DNA of 64,000 nt from Macrotis lagotis (GCF_037893015.1 NC_133666.1:225509258-225573257), one strand, 5' to 3'. Shown: positions 44,827-57,289, counted from the stretch's first letter. Program-made: numbers and translations. Notes: generated by a model from the letters alone, not told the origin.

Positions 44827-45614
44827 ATCTGCTACAATACAACAAAGACAGTTCACTCTTCCTCTTTTGGTCATAAAGATTTAGGAAGTCTGTCTAGATG
44901 ACAAGAAAGCAAAGATTGCAGGAAAAAAGGCAGATTGAGAGCCAATTGTTAATGGTGAATATCTGGATTGTCAGTCAGGTGAATCCTGAAAGCACATAAA
45001 AGTAACATTTCTCTGATTCCCCTCTTTTCCATTAATAAAATAACCACCCAAGTACAAGCCTTCAGTTTGAATATTTGTTATAGTCTTTATATTGGCCACA
45101 GGCCTGAGATACTCCCTTGCTCATAGACCAGATAAATCTCATCTGAGAAGCACTTCTTAGTTCTTGTTTGACTTGGATTTATTTTGAATTCAATATCAGA
45201 TTCTAACTCTTCTTAGTTATATATTTTCCTTTCCAATTAACCTGTGATGATCCAAACATCTGAATACTGCACCATCATATATGAAAAGTAGAGAGCAGGA
45301 ACTTCTGGTCATCTGCCATGAGGTGGAAAGAATGACTTGCAGATTTTTCTGTGATACTACTGACAAAGGAAAGGATCCACAGAAAACACATGGATTGGAG
45401 GTGTTTTATCTCTTTAGGAGAGGGGTGGATCACATAGCAAGACTGGAAGATGGTAGAAGGACTGGCCAACTTGCATCCCAAAATTCCACAATAACCCAAT
45501 GGAGGAAATAGAACAGAAATAGAAATAGTGAACTCAGGGTCCTTAGCTCTGGTATTTTTTGTGCCTCTTTTCTTTCCCTTTGTCATTCATCAGGAAGTAT
45601 ACTTTTCACTGTAT

Positions 45615-45760
45615 TGACTTTAGAATCAAAGAATCTAGCTTTGAGTGCCAGCTCTGAGTGACCTTGTTCAGTTCTATGTGCCTCAATTTCCTCATCCATA
45701 AAAATAAGAGGTTGGACTAGATGACTTCTGACTCTAAATCAGTTCTAAATCTATAAACCC
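45615..45760 (+). mobile_element. MIR
   Basis: 'tttagaatcaaagaatctagctttgagtgccagctctgagtgaccttgttcag...gtgcctcaatttcctcatccataaaaataagaggttggactagatgac'. Confidence 0.8.
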
Positions 45761-45769
45761 AGAAGGAAA

Positions 45770-47100
45770 GAATCTTAGATTTTTATCATAAATTATTTTA
45801 TTTCAGCTTTGGACTTTGTGGGCTAGCTGGAGAAGTTAGACCTTTAATAACCATATTCTATGAGAGTTTTCCAAATTGAAAATAGTTGGCTCATAAACAG
45901 TTTTTTGAACATAGTCCTTTTGAGAGTTCAGAACTGCCTGGATGATAATGAAATCGCATAGCAAATAAAGGGAACTATCACAAATGTTTTTCCCAATAAG
46001 CCAGCAGGTGTCAGAGCTGAGTAACAAGAGCAAGACCTCTATTCCTGTGACCTGAAATGCCCTCCCTGGGTGCTAGGGCTCTGCTTTGGGTTGTCATGAG
46101 CTGACATCCAGATATGAGACTGTGTTTGACAATGTCATTGGGTCCTCTATACCCAACTTATTAACTGGGGTATTTAAAATTGCAGAGCAAATAGTTTTAC
46201 CTGCCAGGCTGTTTTGAAGATTAATGGTATAATGCTTGGAAAGTGGCTCATCTAAGAGGTTTAATATAAATGCTTTCAAAGATGTTGTTTTTCAAACTGA
46301 TGTACATACCTACTATCTCTAATGTTTAGAGGCTATTATTAGGGAAAGACCCATATTGGCAGCCGGACAAGATGCCTGTATTTCCTTTTCTTGAGGACTC
46401 CTCTTTTCCCTCTGTCTGTCCCCTCCCATTTTTTTTTTGGTGACATACTACATAGGGATGAATTACATCAGTCACTTCACATTACAGAATGTGAAATAAG
46501 AGGCAGACCAACCCAGTAGCCCACCAACCCAGTAGCTGCAAAAGTGGGAAGCATCTCCCCTCTGGTTCATAAGGAGAGGCCAGTAGTTCCAGATGAAGAA
46601 GATTCTTTGATAATCATTCCTACATGTAGTAATGCATTTCCTTTTCACTTTTGATTTCTGAGAACCATATGTCATGGTTCTGTTTCCTGATGCTATGATG
46701 TATCTGTAGGTCTACAATGAATGTTCTTTGTTAATGATGAACTGGGTCACCAGAAAGCATCATCAGTCTTGAGACCAAAGTCTGACCATTTCTGTTTCAT
46801 TTCTCCTCTGTCTTATTCATAAGCCTTACACTGATCAGCAGTGGCATAATTAGGGTATTGCTAAGGGAACAGTGTGGCAGATGTGGAATAGCTATTCTCT
46901 GCTATTCTGTTGCTGCCTGCAATCACTTTAAAGAGTACAAGAGAGAGAAGGGAGTTTGTTTCCTTTCCCCTGTCATACTGGGAAGCATGACTATGGCAAC
47001 CACATTTTCCAAAACAAAAATTGAGATATGAAATCTGACAAGAGCCATTCTTTTGTTACTGGTTCTACCAGTATGAGTTGGTATTTTTTCAGTAACTTAT
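45770..47100. other. No recognised feature
   Basis: Mostly unassigned, mildly repeat-poor. Open frames are under 70 codons and uninformative. A short tandem 'aggcagaccaacccagtagcccaccaacccagtagc' (two ~15-base units) occurs at 46501-46536. Confidence 0.35.
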
Positions 47101-47104
47101 AGTC

Positions 47105-47200
47105 TTAAGAAATTCCCTAGAGCACCTATAGATTAAGTGATTGATGCAGGGTCACAGAGCAAGTATATTTCAGAAGCATGCCAACTCAGAGGTCAGCTCT
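47105..47200 (-). mobile_element. MIR-like fragment
   Basis: 'attaagtgattgatgcagggtcacagagcaagtatatttcagaagc' in reverse orientation, short. Confidence 0.4.
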
Positions 47201-47979
47201 CTATCCAAAGCACCATAATGCTCTTATCTTTTCCTGCAATATCAGGTAAAAAGGTTAATTTTTTTTTCTTGAAATCAGGATTGTTCCAGAAAGCAGAGGT
47301 TTCTGACAATTCTAAATATGGGCGAGTCAAACTTTGTGGGCGAGTCAAACATAATAGAACAAAGGAGTAGGGCCAGCTTTGGTGACTATTGTGAATTGGG
47401 CAAAGGTTATGCCCTCTCCCCTTTTCTTTTAGCAAGACTTTCTCTCCATTTAAGTATTTTTCCCTTCCAGTCCCAGAGGCTCCCCTCCTAGAACAAATTG
47501 CCTGGTTAGAGATGGATAACATTAATGAGTTATTCCTCTAAGTCTAAAACCTTTCCATTTGCATTTTAAAGGAGTATGCTTAATGAGATCAATGCTTACC
47601 CTAAAGGAAGGAATCTTTGTGAAATCTCTCACAGTAGGTAGGAAAACTATTTGGGGGCATTAGGGCCTTCCTGGCATCCCCCAAATAATAATATATAGGA
47701 ATACCATCACAGGAATTTTAGAGTTAGAAGTAATCTTAGCTAGACTAATAACATTAGACTTAAAAAAACTTAAAAAAATAAGGAGGTCACTAAACTAAGG
47801 TTCCCTGGGAATTACACATTGACTTAGAAAATCACATATTAGCATTATTTATGATTTAATGTATTTTTTATTTTGTTAAGCATTTTCCAATTTTTTTTTA
47901 GGTTGGTTAAGACTATACTTGGGAGTGGTACAGGCCACAATGGGGTTTCTGGGGTACTTGCCTGACACCCTGATTTTGA

Positions 47980-48080
47980 CCAACTCTATCAACTTAAAGA
48001 AATAAGAAAATTAAGCTCTTAGGAGAGTAAGGGTAATTAGTCAGTAATGGGGGCTTAGATTTGAACCCAGGCCTTTAAAT
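47980..48080 (-). mobile_element. MIR fragment
   Basis: 'aaattaagctcttaggagagtaagggtaattagtcagtaatgggggcttagatttgaacccaggcctttaaattcc' in reverse. Confidence 0.6.
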
Positions 48081-48609
48081 TCCAATCTAGTAAACTCTTT
48101 ACTATTTCATGCTATTTCTCTATAGGAATATCTGATCAGTCTTTTAATGTAGTTGCAGTCACATAGTGATGGAAAATCTTTCAATATATTTGCAGAGGTC
48201 AAAAGTATACTGGGAGTTGAGAGATTCAGGCCCCACAGCCAAGCCTTGCTAGGGGTCAAGAAGAGTCCATGGCAGGCCTCTCCATGGCTCCTGCTGACCA
48301 TGATGTCCTGAGCAAAACACCGGTGCTGTAGGCAGCTCAATAGAGACTGTTAGCTGAAGAGTAGTTGCTCAGCTGTTTTAGTAAGAGTTTCCTCACTTAG
48401 AAATTTTCTATAAAACCAGAAGTCCAGTTCCTCTCCCTATCTGATTCTTAAAAATGTTGGGCCTTAAATTCCTCCATTTGCAAATAAAAAATAAATTTGC
48501 TTCAAGGACTCAAGCACTAAGCTTTTCCAAAACTGATAAAAGATGCTGTAATAACATGAAAAGTGGCAGCATCAGATGCTATTATATGCTAAAACATTTA
48601 AAAAGATGG

Positions 48610-49400
48610 GAGTGACTCAGAAGAAAGGGAATAAGGAAAATATCAATCATCCAAGCTTGATTCAATAATGTGCAGATGGGTCCCAACAATGAAAAGAAAT
48701 CATGAGGTTAAAAGTGCTCATGGTTTTCCTATGCTTTTGTTCTAGGTCAGTTGGGTGAGGATGATTTTTTCAGAAACAGAACAAAAATCAGCCCAAACAA
48801 CCTTCCTTTTCTTCTGCCAGCCTGCAAAACTCTCTACTTGCCCACAGATCCAGACTTGACGATATCTGGCCTATAAGGACCATGCGTACCAACTGTACTA
48901 AATCTCTGCTCAGCTATTTTAGGGAAGTTGGAGGAAAAATAGCAGCCTGCAGGAAGCTGGGAACCTGCCAAGGCCATGATGTAAAGGTTTCCAAGTCAAT
49001 GCTATGGCAGAATCAGTAAAAGCCTGTCAGATTTGGGCTACGCTGGGAGATCTTGCCTTCCAAAATCCAATCCGCCAGTTCATCCTGGATGGGGGTGGTA
49101 TGTCGCATTAGCCCTTCAGCTCAGCCAGGGAATCTAGGACACTCACTCTGTGGTGACTTTGTGACATTGGGAAGGGGATGCTGGTGGAGGTCCTCTCTCT
49201 GTTTCCAAGCTGCCATTTGGCTGCAAACAACCTCATCTAACCTTCTAAATGAAAGCCAATGATTCCCAATGGAGAAATAATTAAAACCACTGGTATTTTC
49301 CTAAAGCTGTTTGATTTTTAAATAGCACCAGCGAATGGTTGCACAGCAGTTTTATTCACACTACAGCTAGTACGGAAAATGTAGAGTTTGAAAAAATATT
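48610..49400. promoter_or_regulatory. Repeat-free block, candidate conserved non-coding element
   Basis: About 800 bases without any identifiable transposon and with composition close to 45% GC by eye (unusually high here). Includes two balanced patches (48800-49020 and 49020-49260). No domain in the 69-codon frame. A regulatory role is inferred only from repeat absence and composition. Confidence 0.3.
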
Positions 49401-50202
49401 TTTCTTGTGTTAGATTCTTCCCTTTTTCTTTCCCTTGGTAGCTGGGCTTCTTACTTATTTTTCTTTTATCAGATGTGGACTTGGTAGCAGGATCATTTCA
49501 GAGATGTCCAATAAAATTGCTCCAAAAATGTCATTTAATCTAAAACTTAAATATAAATAAATCTTGAGGCTCTTTCTTCCCCCATCCTTCCTGTCTTTCC
49601 TATGGGAGATCTAAGACCTTACCTGCCAAAGTCACTTTGGGGAAAAATTCATTAGGGTATATCTTCGTTTTTTATAGCAAATAACCAGATCACTTTGACA
49701 CTAGTATTTTCAAGAAATGAAATTATATTCAAAGCAAAATCTCACTGATATATTTCTGTCTCAAGGATTTTGTTTTCAGAAGATACTTGAAGCCAACTAT
49801 AATATAGCAAAGAGATAAACATTCATATCATACTGTACTCAAAGTCCTACTATTTTATATGTTAAAAACCATTCTAGAGGAACCTACCCCCCCCTTTTAA
49901 TACAATGGAGTAGAGAAGTGGGGAGGAGATTTTCCTAAAGGCCTAAAATAGAGCTGAACAATCTATTTTTTTCCAGTAAGGGATATTATTAAAGGTAGCA
50001 ATTCTATTCCACAAACATCCATAAGTGCCTTGAACTCAACATTGGGGATACAAGGATCAGAATGAAGCTATTTTGTTTTTAAGGAGAGTATATTCTACAA
50101 GAAAGTAATAATGAAATAGAAAATAGTTTAGCTAGTGTAATAGTTTATTATTTTTGATAAATAAAATGTTAAATGTGTTCACATTTAAAATAAACAGAAA
50201 AA

Positions 50203-50355
50203 GGGGCGGCTAGGTGGCATAGTAGATAAAGCACCGGCCCTGGAGTCAAGAGTACCTGGGTTCAAATCCAGTCTCAGACACTTAATAATTACCTAGCTGT
50301 GTGGCCTTGGGCAAGCCACTTAACCCTGTTTGCCTTGCAAAAACCTAAAAAAAAT
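50203..50355 (+). mobile_element. WSINE1-like SINE with target-site duplication
   Basis: 'ggggcggctaggtggcatagtagataaagcaccggccctggagtcaagag...acacttaataattacctagctgtgtggccttgggcaagccacttaaccctgtttgccttgcaaaaacctaaaa'. Flanked by 'aaaataaacaga' at 50187-50198 and 50356-50367. Very close to the consensus, so young. Confidence 0.95.
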
Positions 50356-50499
50356 AAAATAAACAGAGAATAAAACTGTAATAAACATGAAATCATCTTA
50401 ACTATATATTTGCATATATACATACATTTAAATTTTATATTATATTCTATTTGGCTAAGGAAAGGAAAAGGAGACAGAGAAATGAAGAAAGTAAAAAAA

Positions 50500-52015
50500 A
50501 AGAGACATAAAGAAGTGAAGGAAATAAAGAATATCTATTCAAATACTCCATTGGATTCAAGATTTCATTGATTCCCTCCAATGATGAACATCACAACTTA
50601 TCCTTGCATGCCCATTCTCTGAAAATCTCATTCATGTCTTCTCATATATTGGTTATAGAGGGTCCACCTAACATTCTGGAGACTTCTCTTGCATTTCTCC
50701 TGAATTATAGGAACGCAATGTAGTAAGTGGACTGTCCTTTGTTCTAATTCTACGTATGGCATATATTTTTCCATTCACCCATTGCTCTGATGCCATTGTC
50801 CATAGCACTTCTCATGTCTAATTTCTCATCCATCATGTGTTGTAGCCAGGTTATGATATTGCACATTGCGTTATATGAAGTATCCTCACTGATCTCTTCT
50901 CTTGCCATGAGAACCAAAAGAAACTTGGAATTTCTAGCAACTGAACTCTCCTCATTAACAAAAAAGTCAGTTCACTTGGAGGAGCACACTCTCATGAGAA
51001 CAATGTTCCATATTATTGAAAGAATATCAGTGTTAAAAGTTAGGTCTTTATTTTAAGGAAAAACTTGGAATCATTAAAAAACTTCTCAGTTTTCCAAAGC
51101 CAGGCAAGCTTTCTCTAATCATTTCTGGGGCTAACTCATTGTTTACAGTGCCTATCAAAGCTGTATATTACATAATCATGGGCAAATTCTATGGATTATG
51201 TGCTCAGCATCATATCAGAATTTTTTAAAATGTGTTTTTTCACCCTCTTTGTTTTCCTTTCATGACTATTTAGGGAAAAATCTTTCAAATAAGTCTTCAT
51301 CTTCTGTATGAGGTTCTGCTATTATCTATGCTTTGATAAATTAAGAACCTGTCATCCACAAATGGGAATATCTGGAAGACTTTGCCACCTGTTGGAAACA
51401 CCCTCTCAAACAGAATTCTAAGCTAGATCTTCTTGACAATGATGAACACTTTTGGCAATCATAACTCTCCATACTTTATAATCACTTCATTAAGAAATTT
51501 AACTAATGAAAATCAATAGTCATAATGAGGAACACAAAAAATCCTAGCAACCTTCTTGCCTAGCAAACACTTTATCTTATTGACAATTGGAGTGACAGAG
51601 TATCCAAGGGTAACACTAATTTAAAATATAAACTCATTTGTAAAATTTCTGAGAGAGAGATATGGTGAATATTAGATACTAAAAATCAAGTCACTGTCAA
51701 ACAAAGTTATCTCTGTTGTTCTATCTTGAAAGAATCTTGTATGATTTTGACATATTCATGGGAGACATCTTGTTCTAGGAGAGCCTTAGGGCATCATTTG
51801 ACTGTACCAAATCAAATCCTTTTTTGGAAATCAAGAAACAAATACAACAGGGCTCTATACTTCTCAGCCTCCCGTGTTATTGTCAATATGTGTGGTCAAT
51901 TGTGGAATGTGGCTAGCAAAAGCCTGTCTTTACCCTTCTAATAATATCATCAAAGATGTCTTTGTCATAAATCTATATTTTTATCATAAATATTTTGCAT
52001 AGTTAAGACAGTACA
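50500..52015 (-). mobile_element. Second RTE-like LINE fossil
   Basis: Minus-strand frames give 'FLDFQKGFDLVQSNDALRLS' near 51800 (compare RTE 'FVDYQKAFDSV--NAVL-AL', the RT motif A region) and, farther downstream, fragments such as 'LATTHDG' and 'RHEKCYGQWHQSNGMEK'. Many stops. It differs from the element at 39 kb. Clade assignment is moderate only. It may continue upstream (52770-53480). Confidence 0.5.
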
Positions 52016-52073
52016 CATATGAGTCTGAATCCAATTTTTGCTATTCTTCCCTTTTTTTGGGGGGGGGGGAGAA

Positions 52074-52320
52074 GAGAGGCAGTTGATGATTAAAGTCAGT
52101 GAGACTTGAGTTCAAATCCAGTCTCAGATATTTGTTAGCTGTGTGACCTTGGGAAAATCACCTAATCTGTTTGCCTCAGTTTCTCATCTGTGAAATGAGG
52201 ATAGTAATGGCACCTGTCTCCTAGGGTAGGTATGAAGATCGAATGAGATATTGGTAAAGTGCTTAGTATTAGTGTCTGGCACATAACAGGTACTCTGGAA
52301 ATCCTATTATTATTATCAGA
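52074..52320 (+). mobile_element. Ther1/MIR CORE-SINE
   Basis: 'gaggcagttgatgattaaagtcagtgagacttgagttcaaatccagtctcagatatttgttagctgtgtgaccttgggaaaatcacctaatctgtttgcctcagtttctcatctgtgaaatgagg', 'gatcgaatgagatattggtaaagtgcttagtattagtgtctggcacataacaggtac'. Confidence 0.9.
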
Positions 52321-52500
52321 AGTTTTTTTTACCCCTGAAGCATCTTCCTTTCTTTGATTTAGATTGACAAAAGGTCTTTCAAAAAAAACCTAAAAATCAT
52401 GTCACTTCCAGGGCAGACTTTTTCCTGTGTGTACATTTTCTTGTCCAGTTGCTGTTTTAATCTTTATTTACTTCAACTGCCTTCATTTTTCATAGGATAA

Positions 52501-52527
52501 TCATGTATGAGTCTAAATATGTTTCCA

Positions 52528-52564
<37 letters not shown>

Positions 52565-52589
52565 ATGTATGAGTCTAAATATGTTTCCA

Positions 52590-52629
<40 letters not shown>
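52501..52629 (+). repeat. Tandem duplication carrying (TC)n in each unit
   Basis: The unit 'tcatgtatgagtctaaatatgtttcca' plus a (TC)n run occurs twice (52501-52562 and 52563-52629), with the second run longer. The plus open frame MYESKYVSNFSLSLSL... is a by-product. Confidence 0.92.
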
Positions 52630-52630
<1 letters not shown>

Positions 52631-52762
52631 AAGGCAATCAGGATTAAATGACTTGTCCAAGTTCACACAGCTAGTAAGTGTGAAACATCTGAGGCTGGAT
52701 TTGAATTAAGGTCCTCCTGAATCTAGGGTGGTTTATACCCATTGTGTGACCTATCTGTCCTG
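52630..52762 (-). mobile_element. CORE-SINE, diverged
   Basis: 'aaggcaatcaggattaaatgacttgtccaagttcacacagctagtaagtgtgaaacatctgaggctggatttgaattaaggtcctcctgaatctaggg...cccattgtgtgacctatctgtcc'. Confidence 0.82.
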
Positions 52763-52769
52763 GTTTCCA

Positions 52770-53480
52770 ACATCTTGATGGTGATCTTATAGACCTTTTC
52801 CATATTTAAACTCTTGGTCGTCTTCCTTCCAGTTTTAACCTTGTGAATATGCTTGTTTGGGACTCTCACTTTATTTAAACTTGTTTTCCCTCCACTCTTT
52901 CTCATCATTTTATGAGGTAATGGTACCCATCATCATCATCATCCACCATTCTGCTTTATAAACTTTTGCAAATAAATTTATATTCTAAGAGTGTTGCCTT
53001 TGGATACCATATCACTCCAGTTGCCAAAGGAATAAAGTGTTTGTTGAGTGAGATGGTTTCCAGAACCATGTGATCTTTTCATTATGATTCCTAATTTACA
53101 TTGATTAAAATTCTTTTTGAAATCATTTTAATGAATGTTAATACTCTTTCTGCTATACAGTTCCCATTTTTCAATGCCAATAACTTGCTTAAATAGGCTA
53201 GGTTAGCATTATTTTAATGAAAAGCTTATACACTTTTTCTTTTGTATATTTTCTTCATGTTTTGTACTCATTTTCTACCTTGCTTTAACAATTCAATGTT
53301 GAATCTATAGGCAGACAGCTGATTTGGAAATGATTACCACATTAGTAATAACTCATTTCTTATCTGTTAAAATATATTTTTTTCTATTTGATGCTTTCTA
53401 TGTCTAACACCTTTTGAGTCTTTCCTCTAAGATGATATTTAACATTATATCACTGTGAAGCATCTATGTTGTCTTTCACC
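52770..53480. other. Unassigned, possibly upstream RTE-like sequence
   Basis: AT-rich with no clear element. A (ATC)n run lies at 52930-52945. Position next to 50500-52015 suggests it could be the same LINE, but I see no diagnostic motif. Confidence 0.3.
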
Positions 53481-53699
53481 TTTGCCCTCTCTCTCATTCC
53501 ACATTCCTAGGCCCTATTTTGAAAAATATTCTTTTGCCATCTTCTCCTATGTCCACAAAGAAGAAAGCATGGAAAACAAACAGGGAAATAGAGATATCTC
53601 TAAAGAATTATTATTCAGAGAGATGGGAAGATACAGATCATTTTTTTGTAGGAGATGAGAGCTAGGTTTGGGTTCTTAAGTACTATTGTTAAGTCGTTA

Positions 53700-53945
53700 A
53701 GTTCAATTGTTTCAGTTGTGTCTGATTTTTTTGTGTTCCCACTCCGGATTTTCTTTGCAAAGATACTAGAGTGGTTTGCCATTTCTTTCTTCAATTAATT
53801 TTTTTAACTGGATGAGAAAACTTAGGTAAGCAGGATTAAATGATTTGCCTACTGTCCCACAGCTAGTAAATGTCTGTGGCTGGATTTGAATTCAGGAAGA
53901 TGTATTTTACAACTGGAGGTCAGGCACTCAATTCACTATGCAAAT
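53700..53945 (-). mobile_element. Mar1-like CORE-SINE
   Basis: 'attgtttcagttgtgtctgatttttttgtgttcccactccggattttctttgcaaagatactagagtggtttgccatttctttcttc...aaacttaggtaagcaggattaaatgatttgcctactgtcccacagctagtaaatg'. Confidence 0.88.
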
Positions 53946-54449
53946 CTCTTTGCCCTCTAATTATTAGAAAACAATCAAATGATCTTTACCTGTGGACTTC
54001 TGTCCCTTGTTAGACTACCCAACCACTGTTTAAAGTTCTATTGCTCTCTATTTTCAAACATTCTCATCAAGATGAATTAGCAAAAGAAGCTATGGAGGAA
54101 GAAAATATCCTTTGGTTTACAGAAAAAGTAGTCAGAGCTATGACTCTATTAATCTGTTGATTTCAAAATGAAGGACAGATCCCATGGCCTCTAGTTTTCA
54201 GACCAATATATTATATCCCAAAGATCTCTTTTTATTCTATGAACCTGTGATTTTCCCTTGTTGGATTTTTGTATACATTCTGAGACTATAAAACCATGTT
54301 GAACTAGTGATAGAAAAAATATTCATTCAGTCTGGGTATATTTAGGTCTTCTTGTTACAGTCTTGACCAAACAATTTTAATTAGGATATGTGCTAATTGG
54401 TCTGACCGAACTCATTGATCTTAATTTGGTTTGCTACTGACATAAAAAA

Positions 54450-54663
54450 TAGAGTTTTCTTGGCAAAGTTACTGGAATTGTTTGCTCTTTCTTTCTTTCT
54501 CCAGCTCATTTTTCAGGTGAGAAAACTGAGTCAAATAGGGTGAAGTGACTCACACAGGTTAACACAGCCAGTAAGTATCTGAGTAGGCCAGATTTGAACA
54601 CATGAAGATGAATCTTGAACACATGAAGATGAATCTTGAACACTCTATCCATTGTGGCAACTC
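54450..54663 (-). mobile_element. Mar1-like CORE-SINE, truncated, with internal duplication
   Basis: 'agttttcttggcaaagttactggaattgtttgctc...ccagctcatttttcaggtgagaaaactgagtcaaatagggtgaagtgac...acacagccagtaagtatctgag', then 'ttgaacacatgaagatgaatc' twice in tandem (54594-54614 and 54615-54635) and 'ctatccattgtggcaactca'. Confidence 0.87.
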
Positions 54664-54669
54664 ACTTTA

Positions 54670-55157
54670 ATTCCCAAAAGAGGGTGGTATAAGCCTATAT
54701 ATATATATATTTGTTGAAAGCTTTGGATTACTCCTTGCTAAGTGATTTGAAGTTAAACTAGCCTTCTTTCTACCCCACTCCACTCTCCCTCATCTTCCAG
54801 CTCCTTTTTGGTTGTGGTAAAACTTTCTGGTCCTGAGTTTCTTTAATCTACAAAATGAGTGGACTATGCAATATGATCCCCGAGATCTCCTCTAGATTTT
54901 AATCTATGAATTTAATAAACCAATGATCCTGGAGGTTCATCACCATTTTTTCTTTATCTCTTAGAATCTCTAGTTTACTTAAAGGATCATTTTGGACATT
55001 ACCCTTTACAAAGACCTTCCACCCTTCCCATCTAAGGTTATTTGATGTTTGCTGTATGTATGGTGTTTGTTTTTTTTTTTCATGTGTCTGACCTACTTCC
55101 TCCAAAGTATGCTCCCTGAGGGCAGGGACTCTTCCTGTCAGGTCTTTGTACTGCTAG

Positions 55158-55230
<73 letters not shown>

Positions 55231-56220
55231 TGATTGATTTATTGTAGTGCAGTTTTTGAAACTGGAATCTGCTTGAGGGTAGAGATGTCACATTATTCTT
55301 TGTATGTATGCCTCACCATTCCTGATAATAGTAGGTGATCATTGACTGCTTGATTAACCTTTTGTACATCAAATCATAAAGTTCTTGGATAGTCTAGGAT
55401 GCTAATCACCATTTGCAAGTAACTTTGAATAAATAACAGCTTCTCTTCTCTTTAGTTTTCCTCTTCACATATAAAATTATCAAAGTGCTTGAAAAATGTC
55501 CTGTTCAGGACAATGTCCTGGGATCTCAGGGTGAATCCTTGCTTTCCTTGTGTCTTCTTCAAATTTTTACATTCAGGAGAGATGCTGCTCCTTAAGAATT
55601 TTTTTTTCTTCCTCAGAAGTGGAAAGTCTCAGAAATCATTTAATTGTCATGTTTTTGAGAGATTTGTAGCCCAATTGAACAAACCCTATTGCAGAGATGA
55701 GGGTCAAATAAGTCAGACTTCTGAGATTGGTCTCTTACCCCTCATAGTATTCCTAATACTTTGGTTATGATTAATGTTGCTCTCTACATATTTTCCTAGA
55801 TTTATGAAAAAATACTGAGGTGATTGGAATTATGACAACAGAAACTAGGGCTTTTTTTTGCTCTCATTTGTCCTCCTTCCTCCTTTCCATCCTCTTTGTC
55901 CTCTTGTCATTTTTTATCTCCTTGCCTTTTCCTCTTTCTGACACATTATGAATAATACTTGGTGCTGGGACTGCAGCATTGGGTCAGGGGCAGAACTGCA
56001 GACTGCAGTAGAAGGGATGGATACAGCTGAATGGAGGGGTAAATAATGAGAAATTTCCATGTACAAAGTGTGCAAAACTTAAAACTAAGTTTGCATTTTA
56101 TTGCTTGTCTCATAAGGGCCCATATTGAGAACCCTTGTAGTTGTTACTATAACATCTTAAATAATACTCTCTTCTACTCTTTTGCTTTCAAATTCTTCTT
56201 CCCTCTGTAACTGAATATTC
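54670..56220. other. Mostly unassigned
   Basis: Contains (TA)n at 54694-54710 and 55162-55230. 'atgctccctgagggcagggactcttcctgtcaggtctttgtactgctag' (55109-55157) looks like an L2/MIR 3' end, and 55255-55340 ('aatctgcttgagggtagagatgtcacattattctttgtatg') is a second such end. No gene signal in the 93-codon frame at 55489. Confidence 0.4.
55162..55230 (+). repeat. (TA)n microsatellite
   Basis: Almost pure TA over 69 bases, sitting in the tail of an old L2/MIR-type 3' end. Confidence 0.92.
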
Positions 56221-56480
56221 ATATTCATATATATATGTTTATTTATCATGATATATTGTGTATTATCTTTCTTTTTCTATATACTACATATATATACTCA
56301 GATATAGATATGTATTGTATATGTCATATATAGATAATTAATATACCAGATATGTGTATATGTATAAAATCTATAATAATATATAACTATATAAATAAAT
56401 GCATATGATAAATTGATATATAAATGTAATAAGAATATAAATATATAAACATATTATTCAAATATATGCAAATATATTAA
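56221..56480 (+). repeat. AT-rich low-complexity tract
   Basis: Over 250 bases of degenerate TA/TATAA-type sequence with recurring 'atatgtat' and 'aatatata' words. Confidence 0.8.
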
Positions 56481-56582
56481 TATTCACTCCTAGGAATGAC
56501 CAGTGATAAAGGGAAGAAGGATTTGAAAGTAAAAGGTAAGAGGAGAAGAGAATGTTATTTAAAATTTTAAAGCACAACTACA

Positions 56583-56707
56583 AAGACAGCTAGACGGCTT
56601 AGTGGATAGAGTGATAAACCTGGAGTCAGGAAGACCTGATTTCAAATCTGACATCAGACATTTATTAGCTGTGTGACCTGGGCAAGTCACAATCTCTGTT
56701 TGCCTTG
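56583..56707 (+). mobile_element. CORE-SINE, 5' half
   Basis: 'agacagctagacggcttagtggatagagtgataaacctggagtcaggaagacctgatttcaaatctgacatcagacatttattagctgtgtgacctgggcaagtcac...tctgtttgcctt', ending where the next SINE begins. Confidence 0.88.
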
Positions 56708-56955
56708 GAGGCAACTAAATGGTTGCATGGATAGAGCATTGGGCCTGGAGTAAGGAAGACTTGAATTCAAAATCTGGCCTCAAACTCTTTTTTAACTGTG
56801 TAACACTGGGCAAGTCATTTATTTGCCCAGTTTGCCTTAATTTACTGAAGAAGGAAATAGCAAACACTTCTAGTATTTTTGCCAAGAAAACCTCATGGAT
56901 GGTATGGATCATGGAGTCATGTAGAATCATACATGACTAAATAACTGAAAATAAG
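56708..56955 (+). mobile_element. Mar1-like CORE-SINE, head-to-tail with the previous copy
   Basis: 'ggaggcaactaaatggttgcatggatagagcattgggcctggagtaaggaagacttgaattc' to 'ttgccaagaaaacctcatggatggtatggatcatggagtcatgtagaatcatacatgactaaataactg'. Confidence 0.88.
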
Positions 56956-57034
56956 TAACCGCTACAAGACCTTCAATAAGTGAAATGAATGCATATACAT
57001 ACATATATTTATGTATATATAAGCACATGTATAT

Positions 57035-57062
57035 GCATATATATATATATATATATATCTTA
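57035..57062 (+). repeat. (TA)n microsatellite
   Basis: Short TA run. Confidence 0.75.
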
Positions 57063-57289
57063 AATAAATATATAGCTTTAGTGTTATTGTGTCTTCACAG
57101 AGTGAACAGAGTCCAAATTTCTGCTCTTCTAAATTATTAAAAAAAATCACTCCTTGTTCACCTGTGATTAATTTGGACAATGGTTTGGGGATGTAATTTT
57201 CATTGAAGATTCTAAACAATTCTGAATTTTGAAAGAGTGATGAAAGAAATTGGTTTTGATGGTATGACTATTTCACTTGACAACCATTT

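Noticed and set aside
45281-45586. Overlapping 76- and 103-codon frames on opposite strands
   Set aside because: No family signal, no conserved motif, and typical of chance open frames in this composition.
52503-52709. Ser-Leu repeat protein
   Set aside because: (TC)n microsatellite running into a SINE, not a gene.
55049-55237. Tyr-Ile repeat protein
   Set aside because: (TA)n microsatellite translation.
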